NCBI RefSeq assembly: GCF_030867095.1
Contig: NC_081826.1
Span: forward strand, 41,952,001 to 42,016,000
Direction of reading: 5' to 3'
Origin: Alligator mississippiensis
Taxonomy: Eukaryota > Chordata > Crocodylia > Alligatoridae
Length of the DNA: 64,000 bases
The first letter of the stretch is position 1; the number at the start of each line of letters is the position of its first letter. The translations under genes and the position numbers were made by a program. A model generated the notes under the pieces. That model made no database searches. It saw only the letters and a list, made by a program, of their open reading frames with translations, and had not been told where the DNA came from. Positions 44,998-58,900 of the stretch are shown in pieces.

Positions 44998-47900
44998 GGA
45001 AACTCTGAATAGAAGCCTCATTCTGCCCCCAAAGACCACAGTTGTTTTATTTTAAACTATCAAAGTCAAAGCTACAATTTAACGTTTTAATTTAAAAGCT
45101 TCCCCCCAAAACTATTCATTTGTGTGCTCTGCTCTATTTATTCTGTGGTAAGTTTAGCATTTTTTGACGGCATTAGTACTTTGTAGGCTTGTGTGTAGAG
45201 CACGTGTAATTGAAGTCAAGAGGAGCCATAGATTCTTTTTTAAACCAAGCCAAGGTGTCCAAAGTTGGTAACATAAAATGAAAAGCAACTTTTAAAAATC
45301 TAAGTTTTAGTATTTTGCATTTATGTTACAGCATCACCTAGAGGCCCTGACAGACCGGTGCCTACACTATCTACACAGACAGGAGAGAGAGCCATGGCCC
45401 CCAAAAGGCCGCAGCTCAAATAGACACCCAGTACTTGGATGACAATGTTTACCTGAGATATTTATAGTAAATCATGTGGGCTTTAAAAAAAAAAAATCAC
45501 CAAGGCATTAACTTTATTCCCCATTTAATATTTACAGAATGAACTTTGGATCAAGTCCCTAAAAGAGCTGTAGCTTTAACCATAAAAATAAGTAATCCCA
45601 TCATTTCACAAGCATTTGCAACTCCAGAAGTATGGAAAATACTAAAATTAAATCCATGTGCATGTTTAATACAGTCTGACCTTACCTTATTGCTGATTAT
45701 AGGAATTCAGTGTTTATAATATACATTCTTTCCCATACTTTCTTTTTCAGATGTGAAGAACTTGGGTTTATGGTTTTACCAGATTTTAAGTTATATCTGA
45801 GACTGCATTGGGAGCTACTTAGACTGCCCCCTGGTGTAAAGCTGGTGAGACCAGTCCTGCAGCCTGCAGGAAATACTAAAATAAAACTGATATATCTCAG
45901 GATCCTGCCTGGGTCAAAGTAATCTCAAATTATTTTGTAAATCCATTGAGATTTCTGTGATTTACAAGATCCAGCTCTACATTAATAAAAACTTTAGGAA
46001 ATTCAGAATTTATTATATAAATTCTGCACAGGATGCATGCAATGAGCAGGAATAAACCAAAATTTGAAGAATAATTGTGGAGGGGGAAAAAGGAATTACC
46101 TTTACAGTAGCTGTTGTTCTTTGAGATGTGTTATGCCCACCCACAGTCCATCACGAGTGTGTGTGCACAATGTAATTAAGCAAAATACTTTCACTATTAC
46201 CACTGGGGTGAAGCATGCTGGACATGAGTAGATGTGGCTGCCTTGCTGCCTTCTTGCTTTCAGTGATCCATCATTAAAAAATGTGGTGGTGGAGAGAGTG
46301 AAAAAGTATAGTTGTGCACAAGACATCTCACAAGTTACCACAAAAGCAACAATCTCTTCTTCAGGTGACTGTGTGCATAACTTTTGTGTTCAAACTTCCA
46401 AGAAGTTGTCTGTTAAGGTGGTGGTGTTTAGGACCTTCTGGTACAGAACAGCCTTGCCAGCATCAGCATCAGGTCAAGCTTGGAGTAAGGAAGCATGTCA
46501 AGAAAAGGTAGAAGTGATGATCATGTATCTGTCTTGCAGATGTCTACAATAGTAATACTCTTCAGAAAAGCTGCTGAAGGATCCCTCACTCATATAAAAG
46601 GGGAAGAGACCCATAATAGGTGGAGTTCTGTGAGCTAAAGTGAAAGATCTTATACATGCAGAATCCAGTTGGAGATTTGTTAACCTAATATTGCATGACC
46701 TTTTGATCCCTCTGCTAAAGAATAGTCATGCTTCCCCTATGCTTCCTCATTTTGCCTATTTGGCATAGCACCCTGAAAAAAAAAAAAGACCAGAGAATGA
46801 AGCCTCTTCATCTTTTAGAAGTGCAGCTAAGAAAAGATTATAGGCGAGTGAACTATTTGATTTGGGCAAAAGCCTGATGCAACTTTTGGCCTGAATTTAG
46901 GTTGTGGGCTCTAAGAAAACCTTATCCTTGGTGAGTATTGTGTAAGATGGCTCTGATCTCAGGTTTTGTAATAGGTAGTTGGCATATAAGCCTTAAAACT
47001 CTTTACAGCTTAGGGGGTGGGTGTGAGAAGACAAAACTATTTTGTTGTATTGGAGGGTGGATCCCTGAAATGGCTGATTGATTAACTGAAGAAAGTGAGC
47101 CTGGAAAGTTTTTGGTGTAACAGATAATATAATATATGCTGAATGTCAGAGTGGGGTGGACAGAATTGGTTGGAAACAGCCCTGGCCGAGAATCTTTTCC
47201 ATGTAGTAAGATAAGTAGTTCTTGTAGACTTCTGTTATTAGTGAGTGTAGTCTAAACATCTTCCAAGGATTCAAAGACCTCCTGAACTAATTTAACCACT
47301 AATGAGATCTACTAAGAGTGTGGTTTTAGACGAAGTGATTGACCTTGCTTCTGACAGGAGGACATATATGAGTGGAAGGAGCCAGGGTGGCTGGATGGAC
47401 AAGTCTGATAAGTTGAGATACTTCAGTTAAGTTCATATTAACTGAACCACTGTGGCTCAATCCTGTTTTAGTTTTTTTAAATAACCTCATCATTAGTGGA
47501 AACACAGATAACATATAAGGGAGTTTATACCGAAAAGGAATGCATGTGTCCTGGAACTGGGTCTTGGTCCAAGCTGGAGTAATAGTGCCAGAAGTTGATG
47601 CAGAGACTGATGGAAGCAGTTCTGTGTGTAAAGTATGGAAGTGGAGAGGATAATTCTAATCAATGGCATTCATTACTCATTTGCTGGGAACCAAGAGCAT
47701 TTTGAAGTCTTCCAAAGATGGGACCGTGACTCCATCTTCAGGATTACGGCTGTCAAAGGAGCTTTTTCTTTGATAATGCAACCTGAGACTATGACAGTAT
47801 GGTGCACATATTAAACAGGCCAAGCTTTGTTAGACAATGGAGTATCAGAAATACAAGGAGGCCTTTTAGAAACTTTCTCACAGGGTGAAAACAAACATTG

Positions 47901-48067
47901 TTTTTTGTGTTGTCATAACATTTTTAGGGCAGCAAAAAGGCAAAGCAAACAAACGCTCATGATTTGTGGCTGCAACACAGGTGGTACAAATTTGTGCCAC
48001 TTTGTTTTGGGAGAGGCCTGTCAGGTTTATGGAAGGACAGCGTGGTCAGCCCAGAGCTGATCTTGTG

Positions 48068-48242
48068 GGACAAGGGGTGACATGTTCCCTGCTTACAACA
48101 GAGATGCTGGATGGAGATGGCTGGGGAAACTCTCACTTTCCCTGCTTACAGACTTGCCAGCGAGATTGAACCGGAGCAAGTTGGACACTCCAGTGTGGCC
48201 CTTGGCACATCTCTAAGCGGGAAACATGTCACCAATTGTCCC
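48068..48242. repeat. inverted repeat, about 24-bp arms
   Basis: GGGACAAGGGGTGACATGTTCCC at 48068-48090 is inverse to GGGAAACATGTCACCAATTGTCCC at 48219-48242 with few mismatches. A further GGGACAAGTGACATATG lies just beyond at about 48257. Probably part of a small DNA element. Confidence 0.5.
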
Positions 48243-51050
48243 TGAAGATTAATTGGTGGGACAAGTGACATATGTTTCACCCAATAAAGTTAATCAGATG
48301 TGCTGGGACACATCCTGGCAGAGCTGATCTGCTTCATTTGACAATATCTATTTCTAGCCATAGCAAAACAGGTCCGTTTGTATCTGAAGTGTCCAGATAC
48401 TTTAACAGCCTGGTGATTTTAAGATAGTTTGATAGCAATGAAAAAGATGGCATTAGCACTCCGTTTGTGTGGCATGTACAAATAATGCTGTTTGGGCAAA
48501 TGCACCATGCCTATACATTCTTCCTACTTAAATGATGGTATTTCACTTCCCTGGCATAAGAAGAACCCCTTCTGCTAATAACTTACTCTTCTATGACAAA
48601 CTCTTCTCTTCACTTTAAAAGCCTGCAATCAAAGCCAACTTGCAACATCTCTATTATTGCAAACTATGTAAACATGAAAGAATGGAGTCACACACTGGAA
48701 ATGTAAAATCAAAAGCCTTTTCATCAGGGAATATTCATTTGGCATACTGGAAATCTGAAGTGCGTCTAAAATAAGAGAAAGCTGTGGTTTTACCATACAT
48801 ATTTTAAAAGTCTGTTCCTCCCAGGTGGCCAACTGCAGTGAGACTTCTGTGCATGAAATAATCTGGAGAGGATTTGGTGAGCTCTCAAGAAGAGGCAGAA
48901 TAAAAATTAATAGCTTTAAAGGTAACATGATCAACCCCAATGTCCCATTGTATATAGAAGACAAACACATAGGGGTGATTTCTTTTTTTTTACTGAGTTA
49001 CTGCAAAATACAGTAGTTCGCAATCAATACAGAGCAATTCTATGGGAAATGCTGTTATGTGCAGGGTGATTCCTGTGCCATCTTGTGAGAAATGTAGTAA
49101 ATATCATGGCTTTAATAGATAGAACACCAAACAGTTCTTGTCACAGATGAATAAGGAAAGTAAACTCCTCTATGGATTTCATTTGACACCATACTTGATT
49201 TAAAGCACTTGCCATTAAACTACAATACTGGCAGCTGCTGGTCCCATTTACTTGTGGTGGCTTCCTGTTTATTCCAAGCTTTTTTTCTTGAAAACTGTCT
49301 ATTGCTATCAAATCTGCTCACAGTGTTGTAAACTGTGGACACCGCCCTCTTGTTTCTGCCAAGTTGTTCTGAACTGGCCCCCCTTCAATGACTGCCATGA
49401 AGGGCTGTCTCCAGAGGGCAAATTCAGCCCCTTCAATGACAGGGGGCAGATGTTTTAAAACTGGAGGATAAAAAAATAAAGAGGAGAGAAAAGGAAGACA
49501 GGAAGGTAAGAGTGGACTATATGGAAAGGCAGAAAGTGGTTATAAGAAGGACAGTGCATCCGTAACAGAAACACATTATTGGTTAAGCAGCAAAATTCTT
49601 GATATAAGGATATTGTTACAACAGCTCAAGTTATTCATCATCACAGGTGTCACACAGAGTCCAGCAATAATGCTTTGAAGTTTGATCATAAGATCACGTT
49701 TGTTTTGCAGCTGTGATCAAAAGCACCTTTCTTATTTCTACCAATGCAAAGGCAATTTCCATGGAAAATGGAGCAGAAATGGCAGTTGTCAGTCAGCAGA
49801 TGACCCGTGAAAACACTTGTTAATTTCAGCCAAGATTACTGGCAGTGCAGAAAGCGCCATTTTACAAACAGCACCTAATGACTTGATGCTTTCTCCCCTC
49901 CTCCCTGCTTTTTAAAGGAAATGAACCACACAGTCTTATGTGAAACATTTAAAAGATACTGTCACGACAACATCTCTTTCATAGGTATAAGCTGATGGCC
50001 TTGACTCACTTTCTACTGGCCAGCATCCAGAAATTAGAACTTTCAACTAGTGACTCTCGTATGTTTCCCCTTTTACATTTTTAGATACAACTCAGGGGGT
50101 GAGCATCAGCTCTGCATTTGCAAAATGTCTGCATGCATCACTACGTGCCAGGATTGAACAACTGAACTTGAAGCCAGCTTACTCAGGCCAGGATGAGCTT
50201 GACGTGTGCTGTGAGTGTATGCACATTTTGCAAGTACAGAATAGGCTTTTGCCTTTGAAAGCTGTGGTCCTTAAAAACATGATGAAGCCTGACGCTTGCT
50301 TTGGTACTGATTCAATAGAAAACAACTTCACAATGCCATCTTCAGTCTTTCAGTGACTGAATTAAAAACCAGAAAAAATATGAAACAACACATTTGAATA
50401 TCCAAATGAAGTTGCAAATACATTCAACAGTATACAGCTTGAAGAGAACAAATGGATACCCAAGGTACTCAGCACTGGTAATACAAAAACAGAATATTTA
50501 TAGGTAAATCTAAATCTTCCTGACCTTCTTATGTAACATTTAACAGAGATGCAGCAACAATGACATAGCAGCTTTCACGGTAAACTGGTTCTGAAGTTGC
50601 ACATTTGTGTTTGATTGAAAAAAGGAAGGGCTTCCAAAGAGTTAGGCAGCAGCATGGTAAGTGCATTCAAAATTTTGATAATCTGTGGCACATGCATAGT
50701 CCTTGATTTGATTACAGAGGATACTTCCCCGATTTACTGTATCATACACTCCTATGAGGTCTTTACCATATTTTATAGTATGCGCCCTGTGGCAAACTGC
50801 AGTAACATTACTCAGATACATTTAAAATTGTAGTTGCTATAAGGGCACGTGACTCCTAGATACTATTGATTCTTGCTTAACATGTCTGGTTATCTGAGCT
50901 CTTTGGGGTTACAGGTCCCCAAAACTAGTTGGCACCTAAAATAATTAAGAGAACTTGATAACTTAGTACAGAAACTAGCTGATATTGAACGTTTGATTTA
51001 AGATTGATCATTACACTCTCTGAAGTTCATGCGAATTACCTACTTGAACT

Positions 51051-51219
51051 GTGGTTGTAATTATTACAGATGTTGCAAAAAGAGGGTTGTCTGCTATAAG
51101 CTATTTGATAGCATCTTAGGAAATAGTAATATGCATTTTGAATGTGATTGTAATTATTACAGATGTTTCAAAAAGTGGTTTATTTGCTATATGCTATTTG
51201 ATAGCATATTAGAAAATAG
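51051..51219. repeat. two-copy tandem duplication, 76-bp units
   Basis: Unit 1 at 51051-51126 and unit 2 at 51144-51219 have a period of 93 bp. They share TTGTAATTATTACAGATGTT, GCTATTTGATAGCAT and AAATAG, with about ten substitutions between them. It lies at the probable distal end of the PTDSS1 3' UTR. Confidence 0.88.
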
Positions 51220-52339
51220 CAAAATAACACTGTCTAGCACAATAACATTGTGCTAACCCCTTGAAGAACACAGTAAACCTTCACAAATTAATGAAAGTTT
51301 ACAGAACAGGCACACTACAGTACTTCATGGAGAAGCTGCTTTATCATCAGGCATGACAGTATACCAAAGCCTTCAAAGCAGTCTTTACCATGAATCTTAT
51401 TAAAAAAAATACACGGTGGAATCATTTTAGGTACTGTTCAGATGTAAGCAAATAAAGGCATGAGTATATTACAAATAATGAAACAGCTGAAAGAATACTG
51501 TCTAAGTGATATCCTATGCTTAACACCTGATGCAGTTAAGAGCAGAAAATACATAGCAGTAATGGGGAAAATATAAGTAAAACTAAATAACAGCAGTCCC
51601 TGGGGGCAGTAGGCAAAGTCCTCACTACTTTGTAGTGGGTTTTCATGTATGCATATTAATTAGGCCTGAACAAATAAGAGTGTGTAACAGAATGAGAAGA
51701 AAAGAAAAGCTTATTTAAAGTTCAGTCTTTGACTGTTACAAGAAACCTGGACATACTCCTTAGTTGGTAAAAGCCTGCCACCAAAAAGAAAGTCTGTAAA
51801 TCAAATCACTGACTGGATACAAGCAGGGAATTTTAAAAACATGCTCCAAACCATTAGTATAAAAAAACCTTAGTTCTCAGGCTGAGAATGTAGGGCAGAG
51901 CTGTCAAAAGACTGCGTACACTTCAAAGCAAAGTAATCAAAACAAACCAGAAAAACAAAACCAAGCAAACTGGGTATCAGTCCATTAACTTTTGGGTTAC
52001 TGATTTTTAACTAATATATTAAAAATACAACTGCAATACCTGAACATAAACCGTCATATACCTGTTGTGAGCAAACCATGCTTTTCAACATACTACTAGT
52101 TTTTGAGTGCCAAGTGCTGAAGAAATTAGATTGAAGCCAGTAAGTGGAAAGTGACAGCAGGCGATGGTTTGCAATACACTGATGGCTCCACTTTTACTAG
52201 GCCCTTTGATTACTGAAAGCATTTCTCCTCCACATATTCCTTCTGTATTCTTAGTAACCTTCCACTTGGGAATTCAGAACCAGGTGCAGTTTCCCTTCTC
52301 ATCTTTAGGGACACTCTGAAACATCTTTAAAGACTGGTC
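51160..52339 (-). other. PTDSS1: probable PTDSS1 3' UTR
   Basis: Sequence between the PTDSS1 stop codon and the candidate poly(A) signal. It is AT-rich and holds no other gene. The extent rests only on the AATAAA at 51184-51179, so the true end could be nearer or farther. Confidence 0.45.
51179..51184 (-). terminator. PTDSS1: candidate PTDSS1 poly(A) signal AATAAA
   Basis: TTTATT on the plus strand gives AATAAA on the minus strand, about 1.16 kb past the PTDSS1 stop. It is the first canonical signal I find downstream of the stop. It lies in the second unit of the tandem duplication; the first unit does not have it. No obvious GU-rich downstream element is visible. Confidence 0.35.
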
Positions 52340-52449
52340 TTATTTCTTGCCAATTCCATTGGTTACTTTTGTTTTGGAATGACGATTCCTCCTTCTCGAT
52401 GAATGGCTCTCACTGTTGCCTGAATGTTTTGGTGGACTATCTTCAGTAC
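52340..52449 (-). CDS. PTDSS1: PTDSS1 last coding exon (C-terminal tail)
   Basis: Terminal coding exon of phosphatidylserine synthase 1, the ER/mitochondria-associated-membrane enzyme that swaps the choline of phosphatidylcholine for serine. The acceptor is TTTCTCTGTAG just upstream. The first two bases complete a Gly codon begun in the previous exon. The 35 following codons read [10 protein letters not shown], then a Ser-rich segment, then the basic cluster SRRRNRHSK and VTNGIGKK, ending in TAA at 52342-52340. The [20 protein letters not shown] and VTNG.GKK stretches are those I recall for vertebrate PTDSS1. The tail is cytosolic, charged and likely disordered. Confidence 0.93.
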
Positions 52450-53633
52450 CTACAGAGAAATAAAAAATACACTTCAAATTTGCAGCTACTCTGTTCCAAA
52501 AGCCTCTTTGTTTTTCAGTTTTAAAAGCTTCCTAGACATGTAATGGTTGAATTAATTATTTCAGGATGCTAACATTTGGTTGATACTAGCACTCCATCTA
52601 GTGGCCTAATTACAAAAAACTGTTGGTTTCACAATATTTCTTTTTCTGGATCTTTATTACCTGCAGTCCCACATTTGGACTTGTGCAGGTGGGGAGGTAT
52701 GTTTATTACCAATACACCCTACTATTAACCTCATTCACATTTTACTATATAAGAAAATTTGACAATGATCAGATAATGTAGATGAAGTTAGGGATGCTGT
52801 AAAAGCTGCTAAACCAAAAATTAAAGTTTTTCCTCTGATGTGGTGGAAAATCCATCTGAATACAAGTATGTTTTTAAAATAAATCTGGTGCTTCCCTTTT
52901 AAGTAACAAACCTAGAAGAAATTAATACCTAGAAAATCTGTACATGCAACTAAGAGAAATGTGTTGCACTGTTTCCAGTGTCAGGACTGCAAGAAATTAA
53001 ATGGAGAGCATTTCTTTTTAATACTCCAGTAGTATAAGCACTGACAGGCAACTTCCAGGTGCTAAACTTGTTTATAAGAAGGGCCTTTCAAAAGAACAAG
53101 TAAAAAATGAGCTGCCCAATTGACCTCCAACATAAGAAAATGGAAAGAAGACAAGCGAGATGATTTTGGTTTAGAGAGAGAAAAAGCTGTCTGTGATCAT
53201 CAGCCTTGCACTGACTTGGTGAGCGGCAGTTGGAACATAAGCTCCAGGGCACATTCCTGACTGCTCACTAACAAGCAGGAATAAAAGTATATTTCACATT
53301 CAGATATTTACTTGAAACCAAACGTGGAAAAGGTCAGCAGACCCTGCCTGACCTAGTTATGAAGTGCATTAAATTCTCCAGGTGAAGCATTCAATATTAG
53401 GACAGAATGGAACAACAGGAGGAAGGGTTATTTGTTCCATTAAAAATTAAATTCTAACAAAGCTGAAAGGAATTCAGTGAAAGCAGTGGGCATGGTAGTC
53501 TATACCTGTACCCGTGGGCATGTGCAAGTGAACCAAATAATCTATAGTGCAGATTTCTCAAGTGTCATTTGGACAGACTAAGTCTCATTCCTAGTGAACA
53601 GCCCTGAGAATGAATCCACAAAGGTAACAATAC
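52450..53633 (-). other. PTDSS1: PTDSS1 last intron
   Basis: A GT donor at 53633-53632 (AAAAG|GTATTG) and AG acceptor at 52451-52450 bound 1184 bases. No repeat or nested gene recognised. Confidence 0.85.
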
Positions 53634-53703
53634 CTTTTGTGAATTTAGAATGAAGCCAGGAGGCATCTGGGCTGTATGGGCTGTCTTCGCTTTCTGACAG
53701 GGT
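53634..53703 (-). CDS. PTDSS1: PTDSS1 penultimate coding exon
   Basis: Seventy bases: 23 full codons plus the first base of a Gly codon. The acceptor is CTTTTTACAG and the donor is AAAAG|GTATTG. It encodes TLSESEDSPYSPDAS followed by WLHSKFTK, the acidic/Ser-rich segment after the last membrane helix. This part of the tail is the least conserved when I compare it with the human protein from memory, as expected for a disordered regulatory segment. Reading frame and phase join cleanly to exons on both sides. Confidence 0.92.
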
Positions 53704-55462
<1,759 letters not shown>

Positions 55463-55562
55463 CACACAAAGAAACCAAAACACAACATACAATATCTGTG
55501 TTTTGGAAAAAAGATCTTGTCCAAACTTGATACACACAATAGCTTCTAGGAAAGCAATGACC
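55463..55562 (-). CDS. PTDSS1: PTDSS1 coding exon, membrane segment
   Basis: One hundred bases. The first base completes a Gly codon, then 33 codons follow. The acceptor is a pyrimidine-rich CTCTCTTCCCCCAG and the donor GTGTG|GTAAGT. It encodes [14 protein letters not shown], then QDLFSKTQI and [10 protein letters not shown]. This region is essentially identical to known vertebrate PTDSS1 and is the strongest identifier of the gene. The two hydrophobic stretches are membrane helices of the multi-pass enzyme. It corresponds to roughly residue 360 onward of a protein of about 473 residues. The preceding exon, encoding the QYYAYLTDTQC region, is not in the window. Confidence 0.96.
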
Positions 55563-57434
55563 CTGGGGGAAGAGAGAAGTGGGGGAAAAGGTGAGGTAAC
55601 GAATACAGAAGATTTAATACAAAAAGGTTGGGGTTCTAGATTTGCAGTGGCTCTCTGTAGCAACCTTTATTTGTAGCAGCATAAGCAAAAATTTTGAAGG
55701 CGATTTCTTGTTTCTTCTCAAGTGAAGAACACGTGAGGAGTGATAGGCTGACGGCCTGCAAGCTGGACTCCTCTGCTTATTTACAGAATAGCTGAAGTAT
55801 GCACAATGGTAATAAAGGCTTCCCCACACTTTCACTAATGCACTCCCACTAATACTCTTGGAGAGATAAGTTGATGATTGCACCTCCATGTACATTCAGT
55901 TGCTCTGTGGACACCTGTTCACTAGACTGATAACATCGATTCATTTACCCTAGGCCAGTCAAGATACGAGCTGCTTAGGAAGGATTTTAATTGACAAGGC
56001 AGCCCCAACTCCTGAGCAATCCATTTACCCTGTACATATTTCCATTCCCTACCTGCAGCAGCCTGAGATTTGTGGGCAAACCCTTAAGCTAAAATAACTG
56101 TAAAAACGAAATCCTTTTTTGTTATTATAAGAACTAACAACAATCCTCTTCGGTGCTGGGTTCACCAGTCAACAAACCACTCATGTCTACATTTTTCCAG
56201 CTCATTGATACAGGGAAACCTTCAGAAACCTTGCCTCCTTATTTTCCCTTAGCTGTCCTGAACTCATGGTGGCAAGAAGGGGTGCCAGGGAGGGGATGGA
56301 AGTACAGACAGGCATGGCAGGAGGTAACATGTTTGAAATGGGTCATAAAATCCTCCAATCTCATTGTGCCATTGTTTTAACATCTGTTGGGAGGTGCCAT
56401 TTTATATCACAAATATTCTTCTCCACACAGGGGTCCATTTAAAATAGGTCATACATTTTCCAGCCTGGCAAATTTAATCCCTCAGTAATTAAATTTTAAA
56501 ATGATCCTGCGGACAGAACACAGGATTGAAAGTCAGTAAACCTGGATTATAAACCCGATTGATGCCTTAGGAAATAGCTTAACCTTCAGTCCTCAATTTT
56601 CCAATCCATAAAAATGGAGATAATACTTCCCCTACTGTTCCACCAGGGCTCTTTATGTTGTAATTCATTAACCGCGAGATCTTCAAACAGAAGGCTACAA
56701 GGCTGCAATATTATTACTGCAATGTAGTATTACCAATGCTGTTTGTAGATATAATACCTGGTGTATGCAACCTGTGCTCTCAGGGCCAGATCTTATTCCG
56801 TGTGTTGGGCACCACGCATAATGCTATTTCATTCTGTTCAAGTCCCTGAAAATCGCTGTCATCTTAGCCTTAAGACTAAATCACAAAAAAGCACATGACA
56901 ATGCCACCTGTTAGATTAATATTTTTAAGGGTTCAAGCATGGTAGAATAGTGTTGTGTTTAGGGGCCTAATAGGTGGAATAGGAGCTATTCAGATGCACA
57001 GAACTTTGGATGTGACAATCAGACCTCTTACAGAAGCAGAATTGTTTTTATCTTTGGACAGTAGCTCATTTCCTTGCCAAAACTCTGTATAGTTGGTCAG
57101 GAAGAAAAGCCTTTATTTTAATAACAATAAGCCATTTTTATTAAACCAAACAAGGAAAAAATAACTGGGCTAGGTAAAATAATGAGTACCAACTACAGAC
57201 TATGTAGAAGAGAGAACAAAATGTATTTGAAGACTTCTTTTTAGATCCTTTTCGTCCTGAATTTCACTCAATCTTCTTCTTAATTTAACTGTATTATCAG
57301 CTTTATTTCACTGCAATTTCTATATGCATTCAAATGATAATTTTTTTCCCTGTGTTAAGAATTACTTTTTTCCCAACTTGATGAAAGGGGACTGGTAGTT
57401 GGTTATTTACCCCCCTCCCCCCGCTATTCTAATG
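55563..57434 (-). other. PTDSS1: PTDSS1 intron, left part
   Basis: Intronic sequence upstream of the 55562 acceptor. It holds one MIR remnant (56521-56655) and otherwise looks unique. Confidence 0.7.
56521..56655 (+). repeat. MIR-type SINE in PTDSS1 intron
   Basis: GAAAGTCAGTAAACCTGGAT, then GGAAATAGCTTAACCTTCAG, CCAATCCATAAAAATGGAGA and TAATACTTCCC follow the MIR order (the CCTGGGTTC, ACTTAACCTC and ATCTGTAAAATGGGGATAATA landmarks). Confidence 0.72.
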
Positions 57435-58367
57435 TAGGGGTCAGCAAAGTTTTTGGCCAGAGTGCCAAAAACACCCCAACCTCCACCCATGCCTTGACTT
57501 GGTGTGCCAGGGGCAGACCATGGGGGAGCTGTGAGGGGCCCAATCCTTGTTGCTGGTGGCAGCTGCATGCGTACCTCAGGGTGGATACCTCCGGGTGGTT
57601 GTGCTGCCCCAGCCCCTTCCCTGTCCTGAGCCCTGAGGTATGCATGCAGTCGTTGCTGGCACAGAGCTGATGCTAGGGCTCTGGAGCCTGGTGCAGCTGT
57701 ACCAGGCTTCAGAACTCCAGTCAGGCTCCATGGTGGCAGCAGGCGCATGCACCCCTATGGGAGGACAGTGAGGGAGGGGCCTGGGGCAGCGCAACCCCAG
57801 CCCCTCATCTGCTGTCCATCTGGAGGTGTGCATGCAGTCATTGCTGCCAGGGAACCTGGCCATGGGCTCCAGAGCTCAGTGCAGCTGTTTGCAGCCTCTT
57901 TCTTTACTGCCTGCCACAGCCAGCCCAGGTAGCTGTAGCAGGCAGCTGGCTGGCTGCAAACAGCTGCAACAGGCTCTGGAGCACTGGCACTGGTTCCACG
58001 GTGCCAGTGGTAGCTACATACGCACCTCTGAGTGGATGGCGGGGGAGAGGCCAAGGCTGCACTGGCCCAGCCCTCTCCCCCACCATTTGCTCAGAGGCAT
58101 GAGTGCAACCACTGCTGCCATGGAACCTGGCTAGGGCTCGGGAGCCAGGTGCAGCAGTTTGCAGCCTCCCAGCTGCAGTCAGCCCAGGCTCTGGGCAGCT
58201 GCTGCCAGCCATGGAGCCCGGGCTGCTTGCAGCAGGGCTTGCAGCCTTCCGGCTACCTGCTGCAAACAGCCCAGGTTCTGTGGTTGGCCTGGGCCAGCTG
58301 TGGTATGCTGAGCAAAATGGCTTCACATGCCATGCTGTGACATGTGCCGGGAGACTGCTGACCCCTG
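57435..58367. mobile_element. hAT-like non-autonomous DNA transposon, family C copy 2
   Basis: The left end is TAGGGGTCAGCAAAGTTTTT and the right end is GAGACTGCTGACCCCTG. The flanks TTCTAATG (57427-57434) and TTCTTATG (58368-58375) match at 7 of 8 positions, fixing the 933-bp element. The interior is GC-rich with repeated CAGCTG/GCAGCC words and internal inverted blocks. Open frames on both strands are not gene-like. It lies in the PTDSS1 intron. Confidence 0.85.
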
Positions 58368-58822
58368 TTCTTATGGGTTGCAAATGTTGCCACTTTTCAT
58401 ACATATAGCAGGGCCCTGCAGGCTACTGCTCACTTTTAGAGTCTCCAAGAGCAACATTTCCAATTACTCCATTACAGCAAGGTGAGCCAGGCTCTTGGGA
58501 TGTCTTTTTTTTCTCAGTCTGAATCATGCAACACATACATTGGTTAGTGACTGATCCATTAGTATGCACACATTCACTTCATTTCTTGATCCATTTTTGA
58601 AAAGAAGTTTAATCCTTAACAAAAGATTAGGCAGTTTCTTTGCAAGCAAGAAAGTCAGCATACTCTATAAGAAGCAGTGGCATTGAGCTAAAAGCCACCT
58701 TTTATGTTCTTTGCCATTTGTATACATGCCAGAACCAATAAAAGAAAAGAAAACAAACCAGCACATTTTGCATAAACCAGCACTATCCCTGAAATGTGTA
58801 GCTAAAAGCTCAGCTTCTAAAC
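58368..58822. other. intronic spacer, nothing recognised
   Basis: Unique-looking intron sequence between two DNA transposons. Confidence 0.5.
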
Positions 58823-58900
58823 CAGTGGTTCTCAACCTTTTTAGACTTAAGGGACCTCCTGTTAGACTCAAGGCACCCCTTGAAAAATACAAGCTCTTAG

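Larger units (their letters stand above)
44080..51050. other. no gene seen; about 7 kb mostly unique DNA
   Basis: This stretch lies beyond the PTDSS1 3' end. It contains a (GT)15 microsatellite (44965-44994) and a possible interspersed-repeat start near 46095-46180 (GTAGCTGTTGTTCTTTGAGA, TGTGTTATGCCCACCCACAG). It also contains an inverted pair GGGACAAGGGGTGACATG / CATGTCACCAATTGTCCC (48068 and 48225 area). I find no convincing exon. Conserved non-coding elements cannot be judged without alignment. Confidence 0.5.

Noticed and set aside
45710..45922. 70-codon open frame preceded by a good acceptor-like TTTCTTTTTCAG
   Set aside because: No recognisable protein, no matching donor context, and no neighbouring exons. 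One acceptor-like site is expected by chance in this much AT-rich DNA.
46095..46552. Possible small gene with a 106-codon plus-strand frame
   Set aside because: It overlaps sequence resembling the start of an interspersed repeat (GTTCTTTGAGATGTGTTATG), and no domain is recognisable.
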